64,000 nt of DNA, taken from positions 1 to 64,000 of the forward strand of contig JAEWYE010000015.1 of NCBI GenBank assembly GCA_023458755.1, in the 5' to 3' direction. This stretch comes from Bacillota bacterium (GTDB lineage: Bacteria > Bacillota > Clostridia > Oscillospirales > Acutalibacteraceae). The position numbers and the translations under genes are program-made. Below are positions 24,913-33,089 of the stretch, piece after piece. Below the pieces are notes generated by a model that was given only the letters and a program-made list of their open reading frames with translations, did not search any database and was not told where the DNA came from. The stretch's first letter is position 1; each line of letters starts with the position of its first letter.

Positions 24913-25526
24913 ATTCCGCACAAAATCTTTTTGATGAAATGGATACGCATTTGCTGGAGGATGAGAAGCCGTCCGAATATTTTAACAGTATTTCTGAACT
25001 CGCATTGTTCACCGAATATCCGCTTTCCATGTTAAATAGGCTCAAGCAGACCAAACAGTCGCCTCAGCATCACCCGGAGGGCAATGTTTGGAATCACACT
25101 ATCCTGGTTGTGGATGAAGCTGCCCGTGTAAAAGATAAAAGCAAAAATCCGCGCGTATTTATGTGGGCGGCATTGCTGCACGATATCGGCAAGCCGAAAG
25201 CTACACGAGACCGCAAAGGTAAAATCACTTCTTATAACCACGATAAAATCGGAGCAAATTTGGCACGGCATTTCCTTGCGGAATTTACGGATGACTTATA
25301 TTTTATTGAAGCGGTGACAGTGCTTGTCCGGTGGCATATGCAGCTCCTTTTTGTTGTGAATGATTTGCGGTTTGCCGAAGTGGAAGCAATGAAGCGGCAG
25401 GCGGATATCGACGAAATTGCACTTCTCGGTTGGTGCGACAGGCTGGGCAGACTTGGGGCGGACAGGAAGCGTGAGGAAAACAATGTCCGTCTGTTTGTTC
25501 AAAAATGCAAGGCATTTCAAGAATAA
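24909..25526 (+). CDS. HD-domain phosphohydrolase
   Basis: A 205-residue protein with an HDIG-type domain: an N-terminal metal-binding His in GNVWNHTILVVDEAA, the AALLHDIGKP motif (His-Asp), and a downstream His in the LVRWHMQLLF segment. The layout resembles the stand-alone HD part of CCA-adding enzymes (tRNA nucleotidyltransferase/poly(A) polymerase) rather than c-di-GMP HD-GYP proteins. Such enzymes hydrolyse phosphomonoesters or cyclic phosphodiesters. It is coupled to the 49-residue protein by a 4-bp overlap. Confidence 0.8.
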   Translation: MNSAQNLFDEMDTHLLEDEKPSEYFNSISELALFTEYPLSMLNRLKQTKQSPQHHPEGNVWNHTILVVDEAARVKDKSKNPRVFMWAALLHDIGKPKATRDRKGKITSYNHDKIGANLARHFLAEFTDDLYFIEAVTVLVRWHMQLLFVVNDLRFAEVEAMKRQADIDEIALLGWCDRLGRLGADRKREENNVRLFVQKCKAFQE

Positions 25527-25529
25527 AAG

Positions 25530-25570
25530 CTTGCGCCCCCTGCTTGATACAGGAGGCGCAAGTCTTTTTA
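25530..25570. terminator. Bidirectional terminator between HD gene and chemoreceptor
   Basis: CTTGCGCC-CCCTG and CAGG-AGGCGCAAG form a strong stem with T-runs on both strands (TCTTTTTA on plus, CTTTTATTC on minus). It sits between converging genes. Confidence 0.75.
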
Positions 25571-25612
25571 GATGAAAAGGAAACAGGGAACGGAAAGTAA
25601 GAGATACTTAAA

Positions 25613-27658
25613 TTAATACTTATCACCGACTAAAGGCTCACTTTTTGGAGTAGGTGCATGTTGTATCTGTTTTGTTTGGTTTGGGCTTGCCGTCTGATCT
25701 TTTAGCTTGAGGAAAGCCAAAGTCTCTTTCAGCGTTTTTGCCTGACCGCTCAATTCTTCGCTGGTTGCGGCACTTTCTTCGCTGGTTGCGGAGTTTGTCT
25801 GAACCACAGCGGAAATCTGATCGACGCCAATCATAATTTGGTTAATGGAATTTGCCTGTTCGTTCGAGGCTTTCGAAATTTCGCTGATCAAATCGGTTGT
25901 CTTTTTCGCGCCGTCAATAATCGCATTGAGCGAAGCGGCGGTTTCTTCCGCGATTTTTGTGCCGTTGTCCACTGCCTGTATTGTGCTTTCAATCAGAGTG
26001 GTTGTGTTTTTCGCAGCTTCCGCACTCTTGCTGGCAAGGTTTCGCACTTCATCCGCAACCACCGAGAATCCTTTGCCCGCTTCGCCTGCTCTGGCAGCTT
26101 CCACAGCCGCATTCAAAGCAAGAATATTGGTCTGGAACGCAATATCTTCAATCGTTTTGATAATCTTACCGATTTCATTGGACTTTTCGCTAATATCCTG
26201 CATAGCCGCGCTCATTTGCTGCATATGTTCATTTCCGCGCTGTACTTCAGAAGAAGCCTGTAAAGAAATCTGGTTGGCGTTATTTGCGTTTGTCGCATTC
26301 TTATTTACCTCGTTGGCAATTTCCGTAACGGATGCCGACAGTTCTTCAATGGAACTTGCCTGTTCGGTCGCGCCTTGCGCCAAAGCCTGTGAGGCACTTG
26401 CAACCTGATCCGAACCGCTGGATACTTGATCGGCGGACTGATTGATATTTGTGAACATGCTGTTCAAATTCGAGATAATGACATTGAGAGCTGTTTTAAT
26501 ACTCACAAAATCTCCTAAGTATTCCTGATGAGCTTCCACCGTGCAATCGCCTTTCGATAAGCTGGTGAGTACACTTGAAATTTCGCCTACATAATTATTT
26601 AGGGTTGTTACGGTCGAAGCGAAGGTATTCGAAAGCACGCCAATTTCATCTTCGCTGGCAATAACCGGCACTTCCGTATGTAAATCGCCCTGCGCCAGTT
26701 TTTCAAAGCGCTGTACCATACTGATAATTGGTTTGGCGATTGGTTTGGCAATTCTAAAAGCAATGAGTCCGGCTATCAGAATAAAGAATATTGCCAACCC
26801 GATCAAAAGATAAATGGTGGAGTAAAAATTGCCCATCATATCCGAAACGGTTGCCGTTGCTCCGATTGACCATTTTTCTGCGCCGGATATCGGACGATAG
26901 GCGATATAATGGTTCACACCGTCTACGGTATAGGATTGGCTTCCGGTTTTGCCCGCAATCATATTTTGGGTAACTGAGGCTTGTTGTGTATTTCCGCTTT
27001 TTTTTGCCTGATCTAAATAGTTGACAAATTTGTTTACCACGGTTTTATCCTTGTTCGCAACCACTGTACCGGTGTTATCCAGAACAAAGGTGTAGCCGCT
27101 GTCTCCGATTACCGCATTGTCTACCATCGAACTGAACGTATCGCTGCTGAGCGCGGCGAACACAATTCCGCTGTATCCGCTTGCGTTATCGATTTTTGCG
27201 GCAATGTAAACAACCGTGCTGCCGTCCGATTTTCTGGTCAGCGGACTGGAAATATAGGTCACGCCGTTCATTGCCTGTTTAAAGTATTCACGGTCGGCAC
27301 AACTGGTTCCTAAATCATTTTTACCGGCCGCATCGGCGGTGTGAACGTCCATAAAACCGTATTGTTTGGCTAATTTTTCTTTTGCAGCTTTTAGTTCCTC
27401 TGCTGTGGCGCCATTTTTGGTAATTGATTCATTTCTGCCGATTGCTTCAATCGCTGTTTTATACTGCGCAATTTTATTTTGTACTGCCTCACCATATGCC
27501 TGTGAAACGTGCATTACTTCAGAATCCATACTATCATAACTGGTCTTGTAAAGAGCGATGCAGGAAGCGGCGCCTAACAGAATACTGATGCTTACGGATA
27601 AGCCGATCATGCCAAATAACAGTGTGCGTTTAATTGATTTTGTTTTTTTCATATTCAT
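25613..27658 (-). CDS. Methyl-accepting chemotaxis protein with Cache sensor domain
   Basis: About 681 residues: membrane helix near 10-32, an extracellular double-Cache sensor (about 40-280; GTSCADREYFKQAMNG, then GYTFVLDNTGTVVANKD), second helix near 285-308, HAMP, then a long coiled-coil signalling domain with the hairpin tip AFQTNILALNAAVEAARAGE. Cache receptors sense small molecules such as amino or organic acids. Three in-frame ATGs start the frame; the second (27658) has the best spacing to AAAGG. No che genes are nearby. The C-terminus ends in a Pro/Thr tail without a CheR-binding pentapeptide. Confidence 0.92.
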   Translation of the reverse strand: MNMKKTKSIKRTLLFGMIGLSVSISILLGAASCIALYKTSYDSMDSEVMHVSQAYGEAVQNKIAQYKTAIEAIGRNESITKNGATAEELKAAKEKLAKQYGFMDVHTADAAGKNDLGTSCADREYFKQAMNGVTYISSPLTRKSDGSTVVYIAAKIDNASGYSGIVFAALSSDTFSSMVDNAVIGDSGYTFVLDNTGTVVANKDKTVVNKFVNYLDQAKKSGNTQQASVTQNMIAGKTGSQSYTVDGVNHYIAYRPISGAEKWSIGATATVSDMMGNFYSTIYLLIGLAIFFILIAGLIAFRIAKPIAKPIISMVQRFEKLAQGDLHTEVPVIASEDEIGVLSNTFASTVTTLNNYVGEISSVLTSLSKGDCTVEAHQEYLGDFVSIKTALNVIISNLNSMFTNINQSADQVSSGSDQVASASQALAQGATEQASSIEELSASVTEIANEVNKNATNANNANQISLQASSEVQRGNEHMQQMSAAMQDISEKSNEIGKIIKTIEDIAFQTNILALNAAVEAARAGEAGKGFSVVADEVRNLASKSAEAAKNTTTLIESTIQAVDNGTKIAEETAASLNAIIDGAKKTTDLISEISKASNEQANSINQIMIGVDQISAVVQTNSATSEESAATSEELSGQAKTLKETLAFLKLKDQTASPNQTKQIQHAPTPKSEPLVGDKY

Positions 27659-27907
27659 GTCCATCCTTTTTTATAAAATTGAGTCTCTTCTCTCTTCTAA
27701 CATTTCTTTACTGTTACTACTTCATCCTATACTATATATCGTCAGTAATTAACATAAATTTATATGTGATATTAAAATTTACTAGTAATTTCACACAATA
27801 ATTTCCATATAGCTTCAATAAAACGATTTCGTAACAAAATTGTAATCAATTAATATTTGATAATACCTATGGGCATTCTATGACTTTTCAATGCTTGATT
27901 CCCGTGT

Positions 27908-27913
27908 TATAAT
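27908..27913 (+). promoter_or_regulatory. Extended -10 (TGTTATAAT) before the WYL regulator
   Basis: TATAAT with the TG extension lies about 40 bases ahead of the start at 27955. No convincing -35 is seen, as is usual for extended -10 promoters. Confidence 0.4.
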
Positions 27914-27954
27914 TTTTCCATAAAAAAGTGCACGCTTCGCAAAGGAGTATCGCC

Positions 27955-28860
27955 ATGCAGATGAATCGCCTGTTTGAAATTGTCTATCTTTTGATGGAAC
28001 GGAAAAATATTACTGCAAAGGAACTTGCGGAGCGTTTTGAAGTATCCACCCGCACCATTTACCGTGATATTGATACGCTAAGTGAAGCGGGAATCCCCAT
28101 TTACGCAAACCGGGGCACTGGCGGCGGCATCCGCCTAATGGACGATTTTGTACTAAATAAATCCCTGCTTTCCGAAGCAGAGCAGAATGATATTCTGGCA
28201 AGCCTTCAAGGTTTAAACGCCATTCAGGTTCCGGATGTGGAACCGGTGCTGACCAAATTGGCGGCGGTTTTTGGGAAAAACCGAACCAATTGGCTTGATG
28301 TGGATTTTTCACACTGGGGCGGCGGAATACAGGAACGGGAAAAGTTTCTTCTGCTCAAAGACGCTATTTTACACCAAAAGGTCATTGCTTTTGATTATTA
28401 CAGTACGATGGGAGAAAAAACGTGCCGCACGGCGGAGCCGCTCAAGCTCCTGTTCAAGGGGCAGGATTGGTATCTTTACGCTTTTTGCAGAATCCGGCAG
28501 GATGCCCGCGTTTTCAAAATAAAGCGTATGAAAAATTTAGAAGTAATGGAAGAATCCTTTGACCGTCCGATTCCCGAAACGACTTATACCGAAGCAGAAA
28601 ACTCCTATCCGCAAAATACGGTAAAGCTTAAGCTGAAACTGGATGCATCCATGGCGTACCGCGTTTTTGATGAATTCGAAGACGGGAGTACGGTTCAGAA
28701 TGAGGATGGGAGTTTTTTGGTTACCATTGATTTTCCTATAGGCGGGTGGCTGTTTGGATTCTTATTGTCTTTTGGCAGCGAGGCAGAAGTTTTGGAGCCA
28801 CCGGAAATTCGGCAGGCAATAAAAGAGCAAATTCAAAATCTTTTGAAACGATATGAGTAA
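27955..28860 (+). CDS. HTH-WYL domain transcriptional regulator (YafY/DeoR-like)
   Basis: A 301-residue regulator with an N-terminal HTH_11 winged helix (ITAKELAERFEVSTRTIYRDIDTLSEAGIPIYA) and a WYL domain (KVIAFDYYST, AEPLKLLFKGQDWYLYAFCR) followed by the WCX extension. WYL proteins bind ligands or nucleic acids and often act as repressors. ATG 27955 follows AAAGGAGTATCGCC; a GTG at 27928 is less likely. It precedes a GyrI-like effector-binding gene by 69 bp, a common pairing. Confidence 0.88.
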   Translation: MQMNRLFEIVYLLMERKNITAKELAERFEVSTRTIYRDIDTLSEAGIPIYANRGTGGGIRLMDDFVLNKSLLSEAEQNDILASLQGLNAIQVPDVEPVLTKLAAVFGKNRTNWLDVDFSHWGGGIQEREKFLLLKDAILHQKVIAFDYYSTMGEKTCRTAEPLKLLFKGQDWYLYAFCRIRQDARVFKIKRMKNLEVMEESFDRPIPETTYTEAENSYPQNTVKLKLKLDASMAYRVFDEFEDGSTVQNEDGSFLVTIDFPIGGWLFGFLLSFGSEAEVLEPPEIRQAIKEQIQNLLKRYE

Positions 28861-28929
28861 TATGACGCACAGATGTCAACTTTAGCATGATATACTTGTT
28901 CTATAAAAATAGGACAAGGAGTTATTGAC

Positions 28930-29388
28930 ATGCAGTATGAAATTGTAAATATTCAGGAAAAAACAGTAGCCAGGCTGACCATCCGTACCAAAAACAGTGA
29001 CCCGAACATGACGAAGGATATCGGCGGACTTTGGGAAAAATTCTTTTCTCAGGGTACATTTGCATCCATCCCGAATAAGACAAGTTTACATACCATCGGC
29101 TTATATACAAATTATGAAAGCAACGAGAACGGCGCATACGACATGATGGTTTGCTGCGAAGTGGATTCTGTTCAAAATCTTCCGGATGGTTTGGATGTTA
29201 AAACGATATCCGCGGGAAAATATGCAAAATTTGCGGTGCAGGGCGGTACGCAGGCGGTGGGAGCATTTTGGGCGGAACTTTGGCAGATGCAGCTTGACCG
29301 CAAATTTGACTGTGATTTTGAGGAGTATTCCGATTCATCGGATTCCAAGGATATGAATACCGCAGTCTATCTATCTTTAAACGAGTAG
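28930..29388 (+). CDS. GyrI-like effector-binding domain protein
   Basis: A 152-residue protein of the AraC effector-binding/GyrI-like (SOUL-fold) superfamily: MQYEIVNIQEKTVARLTIR opening, IGGLWEKFF, then YTNYESNENGAYDMMVCCEV and the GKYAKFAVQGG strand, ending in a WAELWQ helix. Stand-alone GyrI-like proteins bind small hydrophobic or cationic molecules; some hydrolyse cyclopropanoid toxins. It follows a WYL regulator and probably belongs to the same unit. ATG lies behind AAGGAGTTATTGAC. Confidence 0.8.
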   Translation: MQYEIVNIQEKTVARLTIRTKNSDPNMTKDIGGLWEKFFSQGTFASIPNKTSLHTIGLYTNYESNENGAYDMMVCCEVDSVQNLPDGLDVKTISAGKYAKFAVQGGTQAVGAFWAELWQMQLDRKFDCDFEEYSDSSDSKDMNTAVYLSLNE

Positions 29389-29402
29389 GGAGTAATGCCG
29401 CT

Positions 29403-30236
29403 ATGATCGAAATACCGGAAAGCAATACCCTTGCCAATCAACTCACACAAACAATTCAGGGAAAAACTGTTCTGAATGTGACCGCAAATTATTCCCCTCA
29501 TAAGTTTGCGTGGTATTTCGGTGACCCTGCAAACTACCACAGTCTGCTTTCGGGAAAACAAGTTGACAGTACCAAAGCGGTTGCGGGATATGTTGAAATA
29601 CTGGTGGAGGACTGCCGGCTTCTGCTGAATGACGGTGTTAATCTTCGGTATTACGCTCCGGGTGAAGAACTGCCCAAAAAGCATCAGCTCAAAATTGAGT
29701 TCGATGATGAGTCCGCTCTGGTCTGCGCAGTTCAAATGTACGGCGGGCTTTGCGCTTTCCCGGAGGGGGCAAACGACAACCCCTATTACCTTGTGGCAAA
29801 AGAGAAGCCTTCGCCGCTTTCCGACGAATTCAATGAACCCTATTTTGATGCTCTGCTTGCCGGAGCGGATTTAAAAAAGCTTTCCGCCAAAGCGTTTCTG
29901 GCAACAGAACAGCGTATTCCGGGGCTTGGAAACGGCGTTTTGCAGGATATCCTGTGGCAAGCAAAGATTCATCCCAAACGCAAAATGGCTTCTTTAAACG
30001 ATACGGTTCGATCAGATTTGTTTCATGCGGTGAAGTCTGTTTTATTTGAAATGACACTGAACGGCGGGCGCGATACCGAACGGGACTTATTTGGCTGCCC
30101 GGGCGGATACAAAACAGTTCTAAGCAAGAATACAGTTGGCAGGCCGTGCCCCGTATGCGGCGGAACCATTCAAAAGGAAGCGTATCTGGGCGGCAGCATT
30201 TATTTTTGCGCACAGTGCCAGCATTATGAAAAATAG
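29403..30236 (+). CDS. Fpg/Nei-family (endonuclease VIII-like) protein lacking Pro2
   Basis: A 277-residue member of the Fpg/Nei fold. The H2TH motif is present (IPGLGNGVLQDILWQAKIHP), as is a C-terminal zinc finger (CPVCGG...CAQC). The mature N-terminus in active enzymes is Pro2-Glu3 (PELPE). Here it reads MIEIPESN: Glu3 remains but the nucleophilic proline is Ile. A relative annotated endonuclease VIII with an MIELPE start occurs in other Firmicutes, so this is a real subfamily and not an error. It could still bind damaged DNA or RNA or use another amine. It lies 14 bp after the GyrI-like gene. Confidence 0.82.
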   Translation: MIEIPESNTLANQLTQTIQGKTVLNVTANYSPHKFAWYFGDPANYHSLLSGKQVDSTKAVAGYVEILVEDCRLLLNDGVNLRYYAPGEELPKKHQLKIEFDDESALVCAVQMYGGLCAFPEGANDNPYYLVAKEKPSPLSDEFNEPYFDALLAGADLKKLSAKAFLATEQRIPGLGNGVLQDILWQAKIHPKRKMASLNDTVRSDLFHAVKSVLFEMTLNGGRDTERDLFGCPGGYKTVLSKNTVGRPCPVCGGTIQKEAYLGGSIYFCAQCQHYEK

Positions 30237-30282
30237 TATTGGTGTTTGCAGTACTTATTTTATAGATTGAGGTGCAGTTTAT

Positions 30283-30912
30283 ATGGAGAAACTCGATTTC
30301 AAAAAGGAATATAAAGATTTCTATCTGCCAAAGAGCAAGCCGGCGTTTATTCAGGTGCCGCCGATTTCGTTTGTTATGGTGGACGGTCACGGTGACCCGA
30401 ACGGTGCGGAGTATCAGAATGCGGTGAGCTTGTTGTATGCGCTTACGTTCACGATTAAAATGAGCAAAATGAGCGGCAATCAGCCCAAAGGATATTTTGA
30501 ATATGTCGTTCCTCCGCTCGAAGGACTGTGGAATTGTGACGACGGCCCGTTCGATTTGAAACGGCGCGACGCGTGGTGCTGGACTTCTATGATACGTCAG
30601 CCGGATTTTGTAACACCGGAGGTTTTTAACTGGGCGTGCGAGGAAGCGGCAAAAAAGAAAAAAGACTTAGACTTCTCAAAAGCGCGGTTTGAAACCTATG
30701 AGGAAGGCATGTGTGTGCAGATTCTGCATATCGGCCCGTACAGCACAGAACCGGAATCTGTGGCAAAAATAGCGGAGTTTATTACAGAAAACGGATTGAT
30801 GGATGATATTGGCAAAAAGAGGCGTCATCATGAAATTTATCTTGGTGATCCGCGCAAAACCGCCCCGGAACGCTTAAAAACAGTTTTGCGCCATCCGGTT
30901 CGTGCGAAATGA
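30283..30912 (+). CDS. GyrI-like small-molecule-binding protein (COG4832 type)
   Basis: A 209-residue protein starting MEKLDFKKEYKDFYLP, with SFVMVDGHGDPNG, FEYVVPPLEGLW and a second-half HIGPYSTEP strand-turn, the pattern of the longer GyrI-like family. These are cytosolic proteins thought to bind drugs or other hydrophobic ligands; some have hydrolase activity. It is the second GyrI-like gene within 1.4 kb. The stop overlaps the upstream leader of the radical SAM gene. Confidence 0.83.
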   Translation: MEKLDFKKEYKDFYLPKSKPAFIQVPPISFVMVDGHGDPNGAEYQNAVSLLYALTFTIKMSKMSGNQPKGYFEYVVPPLEGLWNCDDGPFDLKRRDAWCWTSMIRQPDFVTPEVFNWACEEAAKKKKDLDFSKARFETYEEGMCVQILHIGPYSTEPESVAKIAEFITENGLMDDIGKKRRHHEIYLGDPRKTAPERLKTVLRHPVRAK

Positions 30913-30922
30913 GGGGGCTCTA

Positions 30923-31810
30923 TTGGAATTTATTCCGGCAAAAACAATTGTAAACCGCACCAAAGACAAAAACTGGTTTGGCTGTGATTACAATATGAAC
31001 ATCTACAAGGGTTGCTGTCACGGCTGTATTTACTGTGACAGTCGGAGTGAATGCTACCATGTGGACCGGTTTGACACGGTGCGCGCCAAAGAAAATGCAC
31101 TGGAACTGATTCGTGATGAACTGCGCGTCAAGACAAAAAGCGGCGTAATCGGCACCGGCTCCATGAGCGATCCGTATAATCCCTTTGAGAAAGAATACCG
31201 TCTCACTAGGGGCGCGCTTGAATTAATGGACACACACGGCTTCGGCGTTGCCATGATTACCAAAAGCGACCTGATTACGCGCGATATCGACGTTTTGCGG
31301 AATATTAAGCGGCATTCTCCTGTGCTTGCAAAAATTACAGTTACTTCTGCGGACGACAGACTTTGCAAGAAAATCGAGCCAAATGTGGTGCCGTCGTCGA
31401 AACGTTTTGAAGCAGTCCGCAAATTATCTGAAAACGGTATTTTTACCGGAGTTTTGCTTATGCCGGTGCTGCCGTTTTTGGAGGATAACGAAGAAAATAT
31501 ACTCGGCATTGTCCGGCAGGCACATCAAAATGGTGCGCGTTTCGTTTATCCAAGTTTTGGTGTCACTTTGCGGCAGAATCAGCGTGATTGGTTTTATCAA
31601 AAATTGGACGAACAATTTCCAAGCCGGCACCTGAAAGAACAATATATCCGTCAATACGGCGATACTTATGCGTGCGGCAGTCCCCGTGCAAAAGAATTGT
31701 ACCCGCTTTTTGCGGCGGAATGCGAACATCTGCATCTGCTTTACAAAATGCGGGATATTGTTAGTGCCTACAAGCAGGGGTACGAGCCTGCCCAGCTTTC
31801 CTTATTTTAA
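30923..31810 (+). CDS. SPL-family radical SAM protein
   Basis: About 295 residues. The [4Fe-4S]-SAM motif is C31-x3-C35-x2-C38 (CCHGCIYC), with GTGSMSDPYNPFEK and ITKSDLITRDIDVL downstream, as in the spore-photoproduct-lyase-like radical SAM group (COG1533). The reaction is unknown; true SplB repairs the spore photoproduct, but this subgroup lacks firm assignment. TTG 30923 is the preferred start because GAGGGGG lies 7 bases before it; a GTG at 30902 overlaps the previous gene. It follows a Nei-like gene, so a DNA-repair setting is conceivable. Confidence 0.8.
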   Translation: MEFIPAKTIVNRTKDKNWFGCDYNMNIYKGCCHGCIYCDSRSECYHVDRFDTVRAKENALELIRDELRVKTKSGVIGTGSMSDPYNPFEKEYRLTRGALELMDTHGFGVAMITKSDLITRDIDVLRNIKRHSPVLAKITVTSADDRLCKKIEPNVVPSSKRFEAVRKLSENGIFTGVLLMPVLPFLEDNEENILGIVRQAHQNGARFVYPSFGVTLRQNQRDWFYQKLDEQFPSRHLKEQYIRQYGDTYACGSPRAKELYPLFAAECEHLHLLYKMRDIVSAYKQGYEPAQLSLF

Positions 31811-31830
31811 AACTGAATAAGTACGACGAA

Positions 31831-31869
31831 CAGACACATGGCGAAATGATATCATGTGTCTGCTTTTTT
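31831..31869 (+). terminator. Terminator after the SPL-family gene
   Basis: CAGACACATG and CATGTGTCTG form a perfect 10-bp stem followed by CTTTTTTT-type run. Confidence 0.8.
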
Positions 31870-31956
31870 ACGTGGTTGTAAATGTCAGAACAGGTTGGCA
31901 GAACGAGATTGCAGATGTCGATAAAAGTATTTGTTCCGAATGCGTATTTTTCGTGT

Positions 31957-31962
31957 TATAAT
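31957..31962 (+). promoter_or_regulatory. Extended -10 (TGTTATAAT) before MYG1
   Basis: A perfect TATAAT with a TG extension, about 90 bases upstream of the MYG1 start. The -35 region is not clear. Confidence 0.4.
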
Positions 31963-32050
31963 GATACGGTAATACGAATCGAAAATTTGAACTTCTAAAT
32001 TTTGTAGCCCCTTTTAAGTGAGGTTTCGTATCAGAAAGGCGGAGTGCGAT

Positions 32051-32908
32051 ATGATAAAATTTAATAATCACGGTATGACACACGGCGGAAAATTCCATGC
32101 GGATGATGTGTTTTCCTCCGCTTTGTTAAAAATAATGAACCCCGAAATTGAAATTATGCGCGGTTTTCAGGTGCCCGAAGATTTTGACGGAATTGTCTTT
32201 GATATCGGGTACGGCAAATTTGATCACCATCAAGAAGGGGCGGAAGTCCGCGAAAGCGGCGTGCCCTATGCTTCGTTCGGCCTGTTATGGCGTGAATTCG
32301 GCGAATCACTGGTCGGCGCGGAGGATGCTGCGCGTTTTGACGAAAGCTTTATTCAGCCGCTGGACATGGACGATAATACCGGCTGTGGCAATCAGCTTGC
32401 CCGCGTGATTGGCAAATGGAATCCGAGCTGGGATTCCGAGGAATCCGCTGACGAATGCTTTCGGCAGGCGGTTGAAATGGCAAAACAGATTCTGCAAAAA
32501 GAATTTGCCGGAATTCGCAGCGTACAAAGAGCACAGGGGCTTGTGCAGCAGGCACTTCAAACAATAAAGGACAAAATTGTTGTGCTTCCGAAATTTTCCC
32601 CGTGGAAAAATGTACTTATTCCGTCCGCCGCCGAATTTGTCGTGTATCCGTCCCAGCGGGGTGGGTTCAGCGCACAGGTTATTCCGCTCGATTTTGACAC
32701 CAATACCCCAAAATGCAATTTTCCTGAAGCGTGGGCGGGTAAATCACCGGCGGAACTTTCGCGTATATCCGGTATCAAAACATTGTCGTTCTGCCACAAC
32801 AACCGCTTTTTGATTTCGGCGGCAACGCTTAGCGATGTGCTGCAAGCCTGCAAATTGGCGCGTCAAATCGAGAAAACCGGAAAAGGAGAAACCGTTCATG
32901 AGAAATAA
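32051..32908 (+). CDS. MYG1-family (DHH-like) nuclease/phosphoesterase
   Basis: A 285-residue member of the MYG1/UPF0160 family: MTHGGKFHADDVFSSALL opening, FDIGYGKFDHHQEG with the DHH-like metal ligands, PLDMDDNTGCGNQ, and the C-terminal half with WAGKSPAEL and ISGIKTLSFCHNNRFLI. Eukaryotic MYG1 is a 3'-5' RNA exonuclease; bacterial roles are unclear. ATG 32051 follows AAGGCGGAGTGCG. The stop overlaps the start of the next small gene by 11 bp. Confidence 0.85.
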   Translation: MIKFNNHGMTHGGKFHADDVFSSALLKIMNPEIEIMRGFQVPEDFDGIVFDIGYGKFDHHQEGAEVRESGVPYASFGLLWREFGESLVGAEDAARFDESFIQPLDMDDNTGCGNQLARVIGKWNPSWDSEESADECFRQAVEMAKQILQKEFAGIRSVQRAQGLVQQALQTIKDKIVVLPKFSPWKNVLIPSAAEFVVYPSQRGGFSAQVIPLDFDTNTPKCNFPEAWAGKSPAELSRISGIKTLSFCHNNRFLISAATLSDVLQACKLARQIEKTGKGETVHEK

Positions 32909-33089
32909 AGTGGAGAATAAACCGTCGAAACGCACTTGTCAAACCTGCGAATTCAATTCGGATGAACAGTGTGTCATTCACGGCGAAGGCTACAAAGCCC
33001 GTAAGGAACACAATATCTGCAACGATTGGAGTATTCGTCCGGATGTGTTTGAAAAACAGGATGCGAAAAGCAGAAGGAACCGTTTATGA
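32898..33089 (+). CDS. Small cysteine-rich protein, 63 residues
   Basis: Start ATG 32898 follows AAAGGAGAAACCGTTC. The basic peptide has four cysteines (RTCQTCEFN..EQCVIH..HNICNDW) that could form a zinc ribbon or iron-sulfur site. It overlaps the 3' end of MYG1 by 11 bp and the next radical SAM gene by 4 bp (ATGA), which is strong evidence that it is translated. I do not recognise a named family. Confidence 0.7.
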   Translation: MRNKVENKPSKRTCQTCEFNSDEQCVIHGEGYKARKEHNICNDWSIRPDVFEKQDAKSRRNRL

